From positions 124,001 through 188,000 of the forward strand of contig RFFC02000004.1 of assembly GCA_005518205.2 (NCBI GenBank): a stretch of 64,000 nt of DNA. The letters run 5' to 3'. This document shows positions 17,687-26,672 of the stretch, one piece after another (the first letter of the stretch is position 1; each line of letters opens with the position of its first letter). Source of the stretch: Hormoscilla sp. GUM202. GTDB taxonomy: Bacteria > Cyanobacteriota > Cyanobacteriia > Cyanobacteriales > Desertifilaceae. The notes below the pieces were generated by a model. It made no database searches. It saw only the letters and a program-made list of their open reading frames with translations, and was not told where the DNA came from. The position numbers and the translations under genes were made by a program.

Positions 17687-18390
17687 TACTTCAATAAGCA
17701 AAAGTACCTCAAACCTTCCAGAATGCCCCCAGCGCAAGCAGCTTTTGCCTGATAGTGGTAGTCGGCAGCGTTTTTTTCATACCATTGGCGCAGTTCTGGC
17801 TGGGCATTCCCGACCATTATACCCCGCGCTTCTGGTACATTAAATAGGGCAATATCATTTCCTGAATCCCCACATATTACAGTAGAAGATGCAGGCATTT
17901 CCCATTTCTGACGCACAAACTCCATCGCCATACCTTTATCACCATTTTTGGGCACTATGTCCAGGTATTCGCCGCTACTGTATATTATCTTACAGATCAA
18001 TCCTTTTTCCGCAAGCATAGATTCCCACTGGGGTATAATATGCAGCCATTTCGCGAGTGCAGAAATAGCCGATTTTGAAATCACTCTGTTCTGATTCTGG
18101 TTGGCGAAATAGATCGGCAAAATGCGCAGCTGTAGCCACTATCGCCTCTCGGTTCCATGCTTCTGAGAGTTTTTCTGACCATGCCAGATCGGGTGTTTTC
18201 TCTATGCCATCAAAATATTTCCGTTCCCACCGAAGCCACCAGGGCATCTGGATCTAAAAGCCGCTTGTGGGTGCGCATTCGTCCCCTGTTCCCTCCGGTG
18301 CTTCGCGAGCTGCTGGTTGAGTTCTGCCATCCCCTCGTCATCCCCTACCAGAGTATGGTCTAAGTCCGTAACAAACAAAAATTTATTCAT
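17686..18390 (-). pseudogene. spp: Sucrose-phosphatase (SPP), multiply frameshifted
   Basis: HAD-family sucrose-6-phosphate phosphatase, last step of sucrose synthesis. The start is intact with HAD motif I (FVTDLDHTLVGDDEG). The frame then breaks: after REQGT about 30 residues that should carry the STGR-type motif II are missing. A second frame supplies LLDPDALVASVGTEI, a third gives YFDGIEKTPDLAWSEKLSEAWN, and the original type of sequence resumes as SALAKWLHIIPQWESMLAEKG with motif IV CGDSGNDIALF. At least three lesions therefore separate it from an active gene. The final stop overlaps the ruvA start. The cell would need another sucrose-phosphatase, for example a fused SPS-SPP. Confidence 0.88.
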
Positions 18391-18536
18391 TAAAATTGAT
18401 AATTGTCAATTGTGAATTGAGCGGGCGATCGCTTTTTCTGAGGGGATGGCGCTACTTTATCTCTATACCATTGTCTCTGATTATCTGACCAATTATCTCC
18501 CCCTCTCCCCCTCTCCCACTCTCCCACTCTCCTGTT

Positions 18537-19073
18537 TCACTTAGAGGGGGCTAAGCGTTTGCGTAGTGATTCTGCCCGTTTTTTCGCTGTAGCATTATTT
18601 GGCTCGATCTTCAAAGCTTCTTCATAAGCTTCTAATGCCTGAGCTGTTAACTTCTTTTTCTCGTAAGTATACCCCAGGTTATTTAACGCGATCGCATAGT
18701 CCGGCACTGCCTTAATGGCTTCCTTATAGTTGCGAATTGCCAGGTCGTACTGTTCTTGAGCCGTGTAGGCAAATCCCAGGGCATTATATACGAGAGCGCT
18801 CTCTTGTTCTGGCAATTTTTCTACTTTCAGGGCTTGTTGAAACAGCTTAATCGCCTGTGCGAACATTTTCTTATCTGAATAGATGCAACCTAGTTGATAA
18901 TATTCTTCCGAGGTGCCTTTCTCACTTTTCAGCTTCTTTTGCAGCTTCCCTAGAGAACTTTCGGTTTGGCGAGTTTTGAATATCTGCCGCAACACAAACC
19001 AAGCGGCTACACCTAGTAAACAGAGAAATAGGGACAGATATATTATTGGTAATGGACTATCCATGGGCGGCAA
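18537..19073 (-). CDS. Membrane-anchored TPR protein, Ycf37-like
   Basis: 178-aa protein with one N-terminal membrane segment (residues 9-27, PIIYLSLFLCLLGVAAWFV), a basic linker RQTESSLGKLQKKLK, then three to four TPR units (EEYYQLGCIYSDKKMFAQAI; ALVYNALGFAYTAQEQYDLA; AIALNNLGYTYEKKKLTAQA) and a basic tail. The anchor-plus-TPR layout and the RQTESSL linker resemble cyanobacterial Ycf37 (PYG7/CGL71), which stabilises photosystem I. That identity is from memory of the family and should be treated as likely, not certain. The Met at residue 4 is an equally good start. Confidence 0.75.
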   Translation of the reverse strand: MPPMDSPLPIIYLSLFLCLLGVAAWFVLRQIFKTRQTESSLGKLQKKLKSEKGTSEEYYQLGCIYSDKKMFAQAIKLFQQALKVEKLPEQESALVYNALGFAYTAQEQYDLAIRNYKEAIKAVPDYAIALNNLGYTYEKKKLTAQALEAYEEALKIEPNNATAKKRAESLRKRLAPSK

Positions 19074-19095
19074 TAATTCAATTATCTTTTACATG

Positions 19096-19911
19096 CTACT
19101 CTGGTACGGGAAAACCCCAATGTTTGGCCCTCTTGTCAAGCCAACCTGACTCTTTCCAACGGGCGATCGCCTGATTTACCTGTCGCCGTAAGTCATCATA
19201 CTGCAATCCTTTGGGCATGACTACAGACAAGGCTTCTGCGGAAATCAGATAGGGTAGCAGCCTGTACTGGGGATACTCCTGCACCCATCCAGCTAGGACG
19301 CTGGCATCGGCAGCAAAGACATCCGCAGCACCAGATTCTAACAGTGCCAGGGCTTCTTGATAAGAGTCTACTCCCACTAGCTGGACCTTGGGCAGAAAAT
19401 ACCGCACAGAGGCGATCGTGCTAGCACCATTCAACAGTGCTATCCGCTGTCCGGCCAGGTCTTCTAGCTGTCGGACGAACCCTAACTTGGTGACAAAGGC
19501 CGTACCATCTATATAGTAGGGCCTGCTGAAGCTGACTACCCGCAAACGCGGTTCTGTTGAGGTTACCTGGGCGATCGCCAGATCTACCGTACCCGACTGC
19601 ACTGCATCTAACCGGTCTTGATTTGCTAGGGGCTGCAATTTGACGGCATCGGGACTCCCTAGCAGTTCCGCTGCTAGACGCCGGGCGATGTCAATTTCCA
19701 GTCCTTGTAAATTACCCCTGGCATCCCGAAACCCTAGAGGACGCAGGTTGTCCTTTACCCCTACTATTAAATATCCCCGCTGGGCGATCGCTTCTAGTTC
19801 TGCGGCCATGACTAGATTCGGCCTCTGGATACTGGCCAAAGGAGACAGGATCGGGGCGATCGCCAACAGAAAGCCAGTAATCCGATTTGGGATCTGCGAT
19901 TTTGGAGCCAC
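19096..19911 (-). CDS. Family 3 extracellular solute-binding protein
   Basis: 271-aa periplasmic binding protein of the polar amino-acid type (SBP_bac_3). An N-terminal hydrophobic stretch (about residues 12-36) ending in VMAA is a likely signal peptide. The mature part starts ELEAIAQRGYLIVGVKDNLRPLGF and shows the family blocks GLEIDIARRLA, GTVDLAIAQVTST, VSFSRPYYIDG and ALALLESGAADVFAADASV. It would deliver an amino acid or similar solute to an ABC permease. No permease or ATPase gene is adjacent, so the partner must be elsewhere. The ligand cannot be predicted. Confidence 0.88.
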   Translation of the reverse strand: MAPKSQIPNRITGFLLAIAPILSPLASIQRPNLVMAAELEAIAQRGYLIVGVKDNLRPLGFRDARGNLQGLEIDIARRLAAELLGSPDAVKLQPLANQDRLDAVQSGTVDLAIAQVTSTEPRLRVVSFSRPYYIDGTAFVTKLGFVRQLEDLAGQRIALLNGASTIASVRYFLPKVQLVGVDSYQEALALLESGAADVFAADASVLAGWVQEYPQYRLLPYLISAEALSVVMPKGLQYDDLRRQVNQAIARWKESGWLDKRAKHWGFPVPE

Positions 19912-20070
19912 AATTTACACTTAAACTCCTGATTTCCAATGCCTCAGATCCTACAACTGTGAGGCAGGGCAAAGCATCAGGGATACAATAATCGCGGCCG
20001 ATCTCGTATCGATTGTCCCTCTCTTGCTTCGCCCCCTGCGGTGTCTGGACCGCCCGTCGAACCACCGCCG

Positions 20071-20436
20071 TTAACCGCCACTTGCTTTTGCTTGGGCTGC
20101 TACTTCCACCACTTTAGCGAAGCCAGCAGGATCCAGGATCGCCATTTGAGCTAGCATCTTGCGGTTAAGTTGGATATCCGCTTTCTTCAGGTTACCCATC
20201 AACTGGCTGTAACTCATGCCATGGTTCCGCGCTGCTGCGTTTACCCGCACGATCCACAGGCGACGGAAATCACGCTTCCGCTTCCGGCGATCGCGATAAG
20301 CATTCCGCAAGGCTTTCATCACCCTTTGATTTGCGGTGCGGAACAGTTTTGAGTGAGATCCGCGAAATCCTTTTGCCAGTTTGAGAATTTTTTTGCGGCG
20401 CAAGCGTGCTACATTGCCGCGTTTTACCCTTGACAT
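20071..20436 (-). CDS. rplT: 50S ribosomal protein L20
   Basis: 121-aa L20, needed early in 23S rRNA assembly. It starts [26 protein letters not shown] and contains [25 protein letters not shown], both diagnostic. The length is normal. It follows rpmI on the same strand with a 191-nt gap that contains a hairpin-rich GC stretch (around 20500-20610). Translational control by L20 is known in other bacteria, but no clear operator was identified here. Confidence 0.97.
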   Translation of the reverse strand: MSRVKRGNVARLRRKKILKLAKGFRGSHSKLFRTANQRVMKALRNAYRDRRKRKRDFRRLWIVRVNAAARNHGMSYSQLMGNLKKADIQLNRKMLAQMAILDPAGFAKVVEVAAQAKASGG

Positions 20437-20627
20437 AGCTAGTTGTCCTTAGTTTGTGTTGTCAGTTAGTCCTGTCCGTTTGTCTCACCATCTTTCCTGT
20501 CAGATCCCCACGGTCCGCGGACGATGTGCGAGGGGTAGTGCGATTAGCGCTCCCCGAGTACATCGGAGGCCCGAAAAATCGGGTGGGGGGATCTCCCGTT
20601 ATCACCAGTCACCAGTCACCAGTCAAT

Positions 20628-20825
20628 TTACAAATAAGGCACCATCAGGCGCACGTTTTCTTCATTGGTTTCATGCACCAGAGCCTTTTTCGACAGACGG
20701 CGCTTCCTCTGGGCACCCTTGTGCTCTAGCAGGTGATTTCTATTGGCCTTGCGGCGGAAAATCTTGCCGCTGCCAGTGGCTTTGAAACGCTTGGCAGCTG
20801 CTCTCCGGGTTTTCAGTTTGGGCAT
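20628..20825 (-). CDS. rpmI: 50S ribosomal protein L35
   Basis: 65-aa L35 from ATG 20825 ([20 protein letters not shown]). A longer frame from 20846 adds seven unlikely residues. The conserved [16 protein letters not shown] and [11 protein letters not shown] are present. It is the first gene of an rpmI-rplT pair; infC, often upstream, is not in this window. Length matches the family. Confidence 0.95.
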   Translation of the reverse strand: MPKLKTRRAAAKRFKATGSGKIFRRKANRNHLLEHKGAQRKRRLSKKALVHETNEENVRLMVPYL

Positions 20826-21234
20826 GGCTCGGTTATTATTCGACACGATCTCTTATCTTACACCCGATCGCCCTCTATAACAAGTCATCTTACAGCTGAC
20901 TGCTCCGGTTCTAACTGGCAAGATTGCTGGGCCTTGACTTTCACCGGTTATAGCCAGAGATTCACCCTCAAAAACTGCGATCGTGCTTTCATTATCCGTT
21001 TAGCTGTGTTATAAATATCGAGTGTGGTGAAAGGTCGAGGTAAGTTAGAATTTCGTCCAGTTTTGCCAGGTGCGACAGGACGATCGCCTTGGTTATGTGG
21101 TGGTACAGGTTGATGAAAGGGCAAGGGAAGCAACTCTCTTGGGGTAGAGGTCAACCGCAGCAGATGGGGAGATCGACCTTGGCAAGTTGCGCTCGATCGC
21201 ATCGCCAAATCCCTGGCTTTTTTTGTAACTCCCA

Positions 21235-21690
21235 TTACAGATCTGGAGTGAAGGATTTCCCAACTCTGATTCCCAAAGGGTGTTAAATACTCTCCGCTAC
21301 ATTCACGCCAATCCTAAAACTGCTGGGATGCAACAAGGTTTTTTCTATGACTTTTCCAACTATGGATCCTATGCAAGATTGACCGATGATGGATTGACCC
21401 AATGGCATCCAGCGTTCTTAGAACTTGCCGATAATTTAGATGGTTGTGCTGAAAAATATAAAAACTTTTGTAGCCGGTATAAACCCCGGGCTAAGTCCGA
21501 TCGCCGTTCCCATTGGGGCTGCAATTTTTTGCTAAAGATTCTCAAACTTAAGCCGAGCGCAAGAATCAAGAGGGCAGATGCTTTTGGGGTCCGGCGCAAA
21601 CTCTCGATCTTGACGATATTGTGACGGCGGCCCTCGATTTTGTCCGTGCTAATAGTTACGCCTATGAAGTCGCCACCGAAAAGTTCTATT
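21235..21690 (+). pseudogene. Remnant of a Y1 (IS200-like/REP-associated) transposase
   Basis: The C-terminal half of a cyanobacterial HUH/Y1-type transposase is readable: WSEGFPNSDSQRVLNTLRYI, HANPKTAGMQQGFFYDFSNY, DDGLTQWHPAFLELADNLDG, then KYKNFCSRYKPRAKSDRRSH. After about 21600 the frame shifts and ends FVRANSYAYEVATEKFY. The N-terminal half with the HUH motif is missing, so it is inactive. A GC-rich hairpin lies 130 bp downstream. Confidence 0.7.
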
Positions 21691-21816
21691 AGCCTCGTTG
21701 CGAGTCTTTCAAGGGATAGAACTGTCCATAGGCCGTTAGGGAAGTGCTAATGGAGCTTTTTGCTCTATCAGATAGTAATTTTTCTCAATTATCTGCATAC
21801 CGATCTGTGGAGTACC

Positions 21817-21852
21817 CGATACCTGTCGGGGCCCGGGGGCTGACAGGTATCG
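21817..21852. terminator. GC-rich hairpin, possible terminator or REP-like palindrome
   Basis: 11-bp perfect arms CGATACCTGTC and GACAGGTATCG around a 14-nt GC-rich loop. It lies about 60 bp beyond the end of the RTX gene (minus strand) and downstream of a transposase remnant. On the minus strand no clear T run follows, so terminator function is tentative. Confidence 0.5.
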
Positions 21853-21913
21853 AATGAAGAAAAAAAGAAAAAACTTGACTCTTTGTCAGGCTTGGTGAAT
21901 AATTGGTCAAGAG

Positions 21914-23068
21914 CTAAAAGCGAAATATCAAATCACTCCATTCCTCCACTAGCGCAAGCGCACGCGAATATTTCTCTGTCCATGAGATCGCTGACAAGGT
22001 CGCCTCCCCGTGCTCCCGCACGAACTCCGCCTGCACCACCCCTCGAACTTCTCCAGTTTCGGAACTTAATACCTCTACCTCCCAGTATTGATACTTACTC
22101 GTATACTTAGGATCCCCTGTGTGTTTCCAGTTCCCCAACTTTAACACCTCTTCCCCGGTGCTCACTATTTGGTCGAATGAGTTCACGGCGTGCCGCCACC
22201 CATCTATCAAACGTACCTCTAGCCGTAAGTCTTTCACAATGGTGTAATCCTGACTACGGCCACCGAAAACAAACACATCCCATCCATCATTGCCATAGAG
22301 CACGTCAGTGCCTCCCCCTCCAGTTAGGGTATCGCGGCCCGGCCCACCAACCAAATAGTCGTTCCCCTCTCCACCCAAGAGAGAGTCGTTTCCACTTCCG
22401 CCCCAGAGATCGTCGTGTCCATACCCCACCCCACCGAGTAGGGTGTCGTTTCCACTTCTGCCATAGAGATGGTCGTCTCCCGTACCACCGTACAAGGTGT
22501 CCCTCCCATCTCCGCCATCCAAGGTGTCGTGTCCCCCTTCTCCCAAGAGAGAGTCGTTTCCACTTCCGCCCAAGAGAGAGTCGTCTCCCATACCACCGTA
22601 CAAGGTGTCCCTCCCATCTCCGCCATCCAAGGTGTCGTGTCCCCTCTCTCCCAAGAGAATGTCGTTTCCACTTCCGCCCCAGAGATCGTCGTGTCCATAC
22701 TTCTCCCCACCGAGTAGGGTGTCGTTTCCCTCTCCGCCCTCCAGAGTGTCACTTCCTCTTCCACCGTTGAGGGAGTCGTCTCCTTCACGACCGACCAGGA
22801 AGTCGTTTCCTCCCTCGCCGTCCATGTGGTCGTTCCCCTCTTCACCGAATAGGGTGTCGTTTCTCTTTCCACCGAAGATTTTGTCGTTCCCATTGCCACC
22901 GAACATTAAATCGTATCTACCTTCAAACTTGATGGTGTCGTCGTTATCGGTGCCGATAAGAGTACCTCCCCCACGGACCGCCTTTATATAGTGAGGCTCA
23001 TCCTGTCCCCACCCCATTAAATCAATCACCCACCGCGCTTGAGCGTAATAATTTTCTAAACTACTCAT
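21914..23068 (-). CDS. RTX calcium-binding repeat protein
   Basis: 384-aa protein with a central block (about residues 38-265) of RTX nonapeptides of the form GGxGxDxLx, such as GGSGNDSLLGGEGNDYLVGG. These fold as a calcium-bound parallel beta roll in proteins exported by type I secretion. A unit of about 50 residues (DDLWGGSGND ... RDTLYGG) is duplicated almost exactly, indicating recent expansion. The short N-terminus has no signal peptide; the roughly 110-residue C-terminus (VFVFGGRSQDYTIVKDLRL onwards) is unusual and ends hydrophobic-acidic, perhaps the secretion signal. No export genes are adjacent. Role unknown; surface or S-layer-like functions are possible. Confidence 0.9.
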   Translation of the reverse strand: MSSLENYYAQARWVIDLMGWGQDEPHYIKAVRGGGTLIGTDNDDTIKFEGRYDLMFGGNGNDKIFGGKRNDTLFGEEGNDHMDGEGGNDFLVGREGDDSLNGGRGSDTLEGGEGNDTLLGGEKYGHDDLWGGSGNDILLGERGHDTLDGGDGRDTLYGGMGDDSLLGGSGNDSLLGEGGHDTLDGGDGRDTLYGGTGDDHLYGRSGNDTLLGGVGYGHDDLWGGSGNDSLLGGEGNDYLVGGPGRDTLTGGGGTDVLYGNDGWDVFVFGGRSQDYTIVKDLRLEVRLIDGWRHAVNSFDQIVSTGEEVLKLGNWKHTGDPKYTSKYQYWEVEVLSSETGEVRGVVQAEFVREHGEATLSAISWTEKYSRALALVEEWSDLIFRF

Positions 23069-23474
23069 TGTACCCCTCCGTATAGGACTGGTGTAATCGA
23101 TGCATGCACGACTTACGCATATCTAAGGTCAGAGTCTCCGAGCGAGCAGAAGTCGCCTATACCCTTCCTTATCACTAGCGACCTTGACGGAATCGCACGG
23201 CGCTCTCCTGTACATAACTACAATCATTAAAACATAACTCTCAGGGGAAGATCATTAAAAAATAATAATAATTAAATTCTGACCTCAAATAAGCTGAGCG
23301 GTAGTGGGTCACAAGTAGTGATGGAGAGCGCTCTGGTACCGGTGGATGGACCACAATACTTGTAGGTAAGCCACCCTCCAAGAATCAACCAGGACGGGAT
23401 TTCAAGCCTTTGGGCTCTAGGCATGCGGCTTCAAACTGGCGATCGCGGTGAGGCATGGGGACTCCTCATCATCA

Positions 23475-23497
23475 ATCACTACATATTTATCACTACC
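23475..23497. repeat. Solo terminal repeat of the IS1-type element
   Basis: This 23-bp stretch (starting ATCACTACATATTTATC) equals the right end of the IS at 42249-43195 except for one base. No transposase or second end lies nearby, so the element has been lost by deletion. Confidence 0.7.
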
Positions 23498-23556
23498 AGC
23501 TGAGCTTATGGATCTTTAGTGCTTGACAAGGGATAGGATATAGGTTTAGGATCTCT

Positions 23557-23592
23557 GTTAGCGTCCCTGTGGGGACGGGAATTAATGGAAAC
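23557..23592. repeat. Single CRISPR-repeat-like sequence
   Basis: 36 nt starting GTTAGCGTCCC, with a CGTCCC-tgtg-GGGACG hairpin and ending ATTAATGGAAAC, a 3' end typical of cyanobacterial CRISPR repeats. There is only one copy, with no spacers or cas genes in the window. Confidence 0.35.
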
Positions 23593-24133
23593 ATCATTTT
23601 TGGGTTGCTGCGGAGTACATCGCTTTGACCGTCACTCCGTGCCTCGTGCCCCCTTCCTCAGCGAAGGGGGGGGACGAGCGCTCGCCATCAAGCAGTCTGG
23701 CAGAGCAGCATTGGGTAAGAAATACTGGATCGTACAGAACATGAACATATCCCAAGTTTTGCGCCACCCATGGTGGGCGTCTCTGGGCACGACCACAAAA
23801 TCCCTATGAGCTGAAGCGCGACGGAACCGTCCGAATGTCCTTCAAGGAAAACGGAAGAGAGCATGTCGCTTTTGTATTTACACGAACATCCAGAATTGTC
23901 AGAGTCGATCGCCCAAGAGATCGCGAAGCATCAAGAGGAATTACATATCCCAGCGGCGACAGGAACTGCAAGCAATGGGGTTATTATCGGAAACGGAATC
24001 CCAAAATCCAGTAGATTGGGTGCGATCGCGGCTGAAAGAAATCTTTAGCCTTTAATTGCTATTAGCCGGGGGTTTGAACCCCCGAAGGTGGGCAGTGCCC
24101 ACCCTACTAGAACCAATTACAGATTTAGTTTTG

Positions 24134-25552
24134 ATGCAGATCCTGACACAGCTACGCAGTTGGTTGCGTTTATCCCGCAAGCCCCAAAACCGTTGGCTTT
24201 GGTGTTTAGCTGCCGCCGTTATTTATGGGGCGGTCCTGATTATTCCTTTCCCGGGACTAGAGATGGAAGCGAAACGAGCTTTGGCCGTATTTGCGGTGAC
24301 GGCTTTCCTCTGGGGAACTAACACCCTACCCGTAGCGGTGACAGGACTGATGGTGCTATTTCTGATTCCTGTCAGCGGCGTTCTGTCCTCGGAAGCTACC
24401 TATGCCTATTTTGGCAACCGGGCGGTGTTTTTTGTCTTGGGGGCCTTTATCCTGGCCAGTCCAGTCATGCGATCGGGACTGAGTACGCGCCTGGCAGTAG
24501 CTGTGGTGTCCCGGTTTGGTTATGCACAGAATGTGCTGATCGCTTCGATCTTACTGCTGTCGGCGTTGATGTCTTTTGTCATCAGTTCCTATGCAGTCAC
24601 GGCGATGCTGTTTCCTGTAGTTTTGGAAGTGGTACAAGCAGCAGGGGCAAAGCCTGGCGGACGCTTTGGACTGGCGGCATTCTTAGCCTTGGGTTGGGGG
24701 TCGGGCATCGGTGGCATCGCTACCCTGCTGGGGGGCGCTAGAGCTCCCTTAGCCTTGGGCCTTCTCCGCAGTACCACGGGTGAAACTATCAGTTTCGTGC
24801 AGTGGTTTATCTGGTCGATCCCTTTAGTGTTAGCATTGTTACTGGTTGCCTATGGTTTACTGCTGAAAATTGGACAAGGTACGGTTGTTTCTCTATCTAC
24901 GGCTCACAAGTTTCTTTTGAGGAGAGCGGAAGACCTGGGGCCAATTTCCAAACGAGAACTGGGCACGGCGGCGGTGACGCTGCTGACGATCGGCCTGTGG
25001 ATTTTTCAAGGAGAAGCTTGGGGTTTAGATACGATCGCCTTTTTTGGGGTGCTATTGAGCTTCGTCTTCGGCTTGGTAGATTGGCAAGAGGTAGAAGAAG
25101 ATGTTAACTGGGGCATTTTCCTCATGTATGGTAGCGCGATCGCCCTTTCGGCCATGTTGGGCGATACGGGGGCAGCAGCAGCATTGACGCAAAATTTGTT
25201 GGGCTGGATTGATTCTGGTACTGTTACCTTTGTGGCGATCGCGGCTACGATCCTGGTTTTGACCGAAGGCATGAGTAATGCCGCAGCAGTGGCAGTGCTG
25301 ATGCCGATCGGGCTAGCGCTAGCAGCCAAGTATGGCCTCGACCCCAGGGTGATGACTTTGGGGGTTACCCTGCCCTCGGGGATCGCATTTCTGTTACCCG
25401 TGAGTACCCCAGTGATGGCGATCGTGATTGGTAGTGGCTATGTATCTCCCTTTCAAGCCTTTCAGCGTGGCTTGTGGCTGAAAGCGATCGGGTTTTTCAT
25501 ATTTTTAGCAATGGCTAAGCTCTATTGGCCAATAGTAGGATTAGGGGTGTAA
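24134..25552 (+). CDS. SLC13/DASS-family anion permease, probably sulfate
   Basis: About 472 aa from ATG 24134 (MQILTQLRSWLRL). Roughly twelve hydrophobic segments alternate with short loops. Family features include the early VFAVTAFLWGTNTLPVAVTG and the late TEGMSNAAAVAVLMPIGLAL with LPSGIAFLLPVSTPVMAI, both re-entrant loop regions of DASS transporters. It starts a tight operon: the next gene begins 1 nt after its stop, and an APS kinase gene follows. That context suggests sulfate as substrate, probably driven by sodium. Dicarboxylate transport is the alternative. A longer frame from 24056 exists but begins in a repeat. Confidence 0.88.
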   Translation: MQILTQLRSWLRLSRKPQNRWLWCLAAAVIYGAVLIIPFPGLEMEAKRALAVFAVTAFLWGTNTLPVAVTGLMVLFLIPVSGVLSSEATYAYFGNRAVFFVLGAFILASPVMRSGLSTRLAVAVVSRFGYAQNVLIASILLLSALMSFVISSYAVTAMLFPVVLEVVQAAGAKPGGRFGLAAFLALGWGSGIGGIATLLGGARAPLALGLLRSTTGETISFVQWFIWSIPLVLALLLVAYGLLLKIGQGTVVSLSTAHKFLLRRAEDLGPISKRELGTAAVTLLTIGLWIFQGEAWGLDTIAFFGVLLSFVFGLVDWQEVEEDVNWGIFLMYGSAIALSAMLGDTGAAAALTQNLLGWIDSGTVTFVAIAATILVLTEGMSNAAAVAVLMPIGLALAAKYGLDPRVMTLGVTLPSGIAFLLPVSTPVMAIVIGSGYVSPFQAFQRGLWLKAIGFFIFLAMAKLYWPIVGLGV

Positions 25553-25553
25553 C

Positions 25554-25988
25554 ATGAACGTTTGGCTGGCGATCGCCAATCCCTATGCTTATGACAAGGC
25601 GATGTGGCGAGCGATATCAGAGGCGCAGCAGCGGCAAACTGAGCTAGTTGTAGTGTACTTTATTAGCACCCAGGCAATGGGTACTATGATACATGACCTA
25701 GCAGAGGTGGGCTTTATCGGTCATAGTTCCCTGCGGAATTTACAAAGTTCAATGTTAGCAGGTTACCGGGGACTGGCCGATGACGTACTCAAGCGGGTGC
25801 AACGGAAAGCAGAGGGAGTCGATCTGAAGATTGAAGGGGTAGTAGAAGAACCGTCATTGTTCGATTATATCCTGCGGATCGTCAAGCAAGACCCGGTAAA
25901 GATCGTAATTGCCGGATCTAACTTAAACTCCCTGACCCCAAGGCTAGACAATTTGCCAGAAATAGTAGAGTACATTGAGGAAGAATAA
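25554..25988 (+). CDS. Universal-stress-protein-like alpha/beta protein
   Basis: 144 aa, starting MNVWLAIANPYAYDKAMW, a Usp/ETFP-like nucleotide-binding fold: a first beta strand, VVVYFISTQ strand, long helix (LRNLQSSMLAGYRGLADDVLKRVQRKAE) and VKIVIAGSN strand. The canonical ATP motif G-2x-G-9x-G(S/T) is not clear, so nucleotide binding is doubtful. It is sandwiched between a sulfate-type permease and APS kinase in one operon, so it may regulate uptake or assimilation. Function otherwise unknown. Confidence 0.7.
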   Translation: MNVWLAIANPYAYDKAMWRAISEAQQRQTELVVVYFISTQAMGTMIHDLAEVGFIGHSSLRNLQSSMLAGYRGLADDVLKRVQRKAEGVDLKIEGVVEEPSLFDYILRIVKQDPVKIVIAGSNLNSLTPRLDNLPEIVEYIEEE

Positions 25989-26000
25989 GGAGCAATAGTC

Positions 26001-26537
26001 GTGCAGCAACGTGGCGTAACCCTATGGTTTACGGGTCTGAGTGGTGCCGGGAAAACCACTATCAGTCAAGCAGTAGCGGAAGCCCTGCGCGCCAAGGGGT
26101 ATCCTTTGGAAATCTTGGATGGTGATATTGTACGTCAGAACCTGACTAAAGGGTTGGGGTTTAGTAAGGAAGACCGGGATGAGAACATCCGTCGGATTGG
26201 TTTTGTCTCCCACCTGTTGACTCGCAACGGGGTGATAGTCTTGGTGTCAGCGATTTCACCCTATCGGGAGATCCGCCAAGAGGTGCGGGAAAAGGTTAAG
26301 GATTTTGTGGAAGTCTATGTTAATGCCCCCTTGGCGGTGTGTGAAGAACGGGATGTGAAGGGACTTTACAAGCGGGCCCGGGCCGGAGAAATTAAAGCGT
26401 TTACGGGAATCTCCGACCCTTATGAACCCCCTGTTAATCCGGAGATTGAATGCCGGACTGACAAAGAAGAGTTGTCCGAAAGTGTAGCAAAAGTGTTGCA
26501 TAAGCTGCAAGAGTTGGATTATGTTCCTTCAGTATAG
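26001..26537 (+). CDS. cysC: Adenylylsulfate (APS) kinase
   Basis: 178-aa kinase making PAPS from APS and ATP in sulfate assimilation. P-loop GLSGAGKTT is at about 11-19, then LDGDIVRQNLTKGLGFS and DRDENIRRIGFV, the APS-binding blocks, and the lid segment KGLYKRARAGEIKAFTGISD. Length and motifs are complete. The start is GTG 26001, supported by AAGGAG eight nt upstream. It is the third gene of the permease/Usp/kinase operon, 12 nt after the preceding gene. Confidence 0.95.
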   Translation: MQQRGVTLWFTGLSGAGKTTISQAVAEALRAKGYPLEILDGDIVRQNLTKGLGFSKEDRDENIRRIGFVSHLLTRNGVIVLVSAISPYREIRQEVREKVKDFVEVYVNAPLAVCEERDVKGLYKRARAGEIKAFTGISDPYEPPVNPEIECRTDKEELSESVAKVLHKLQELDYVPSV

Positions 26538-26672
26538 GTATCGTCGGTTGGGAGGTCGTGACTAAGCCCAACCGAGAGCGCACGAGGCTCTGCCTCTGGT
26601 CGTCGTTGCTAGCTAGAAACTAGCGCCTTCATATCTCGTTCCCATTAGCAATTCACAATTAGCAATTCACAA

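Larger units (their letters stand above)
23069..24133. other. Gene-poor region with element leftovers
   Basis: No convincing gene. It contains a solo IS1-type end (23475-23497), a single CRISPR-repeat-like 36-mer (23557-23592), and a 61-aa open frame at 23863-24048 (LHEHPELSESIAQEIAKHQE) without recognisable family, probably a remnant. A GGGTGGGC-type palindrome sits near 24085. Confidence 0.6.

Noticed and set aside
20948-21235. 95-aa minus-strand frame upstream of rpmI
   Set aside because: No family, lies over the decayed transposase region, no start signal.
22177-22991. Several long open frames opposite the RTX gene
   Set aside because: They mirror the GGxGxD repeat codons; composition is Pro/Ser/Arg-rich and has no start signals or family.
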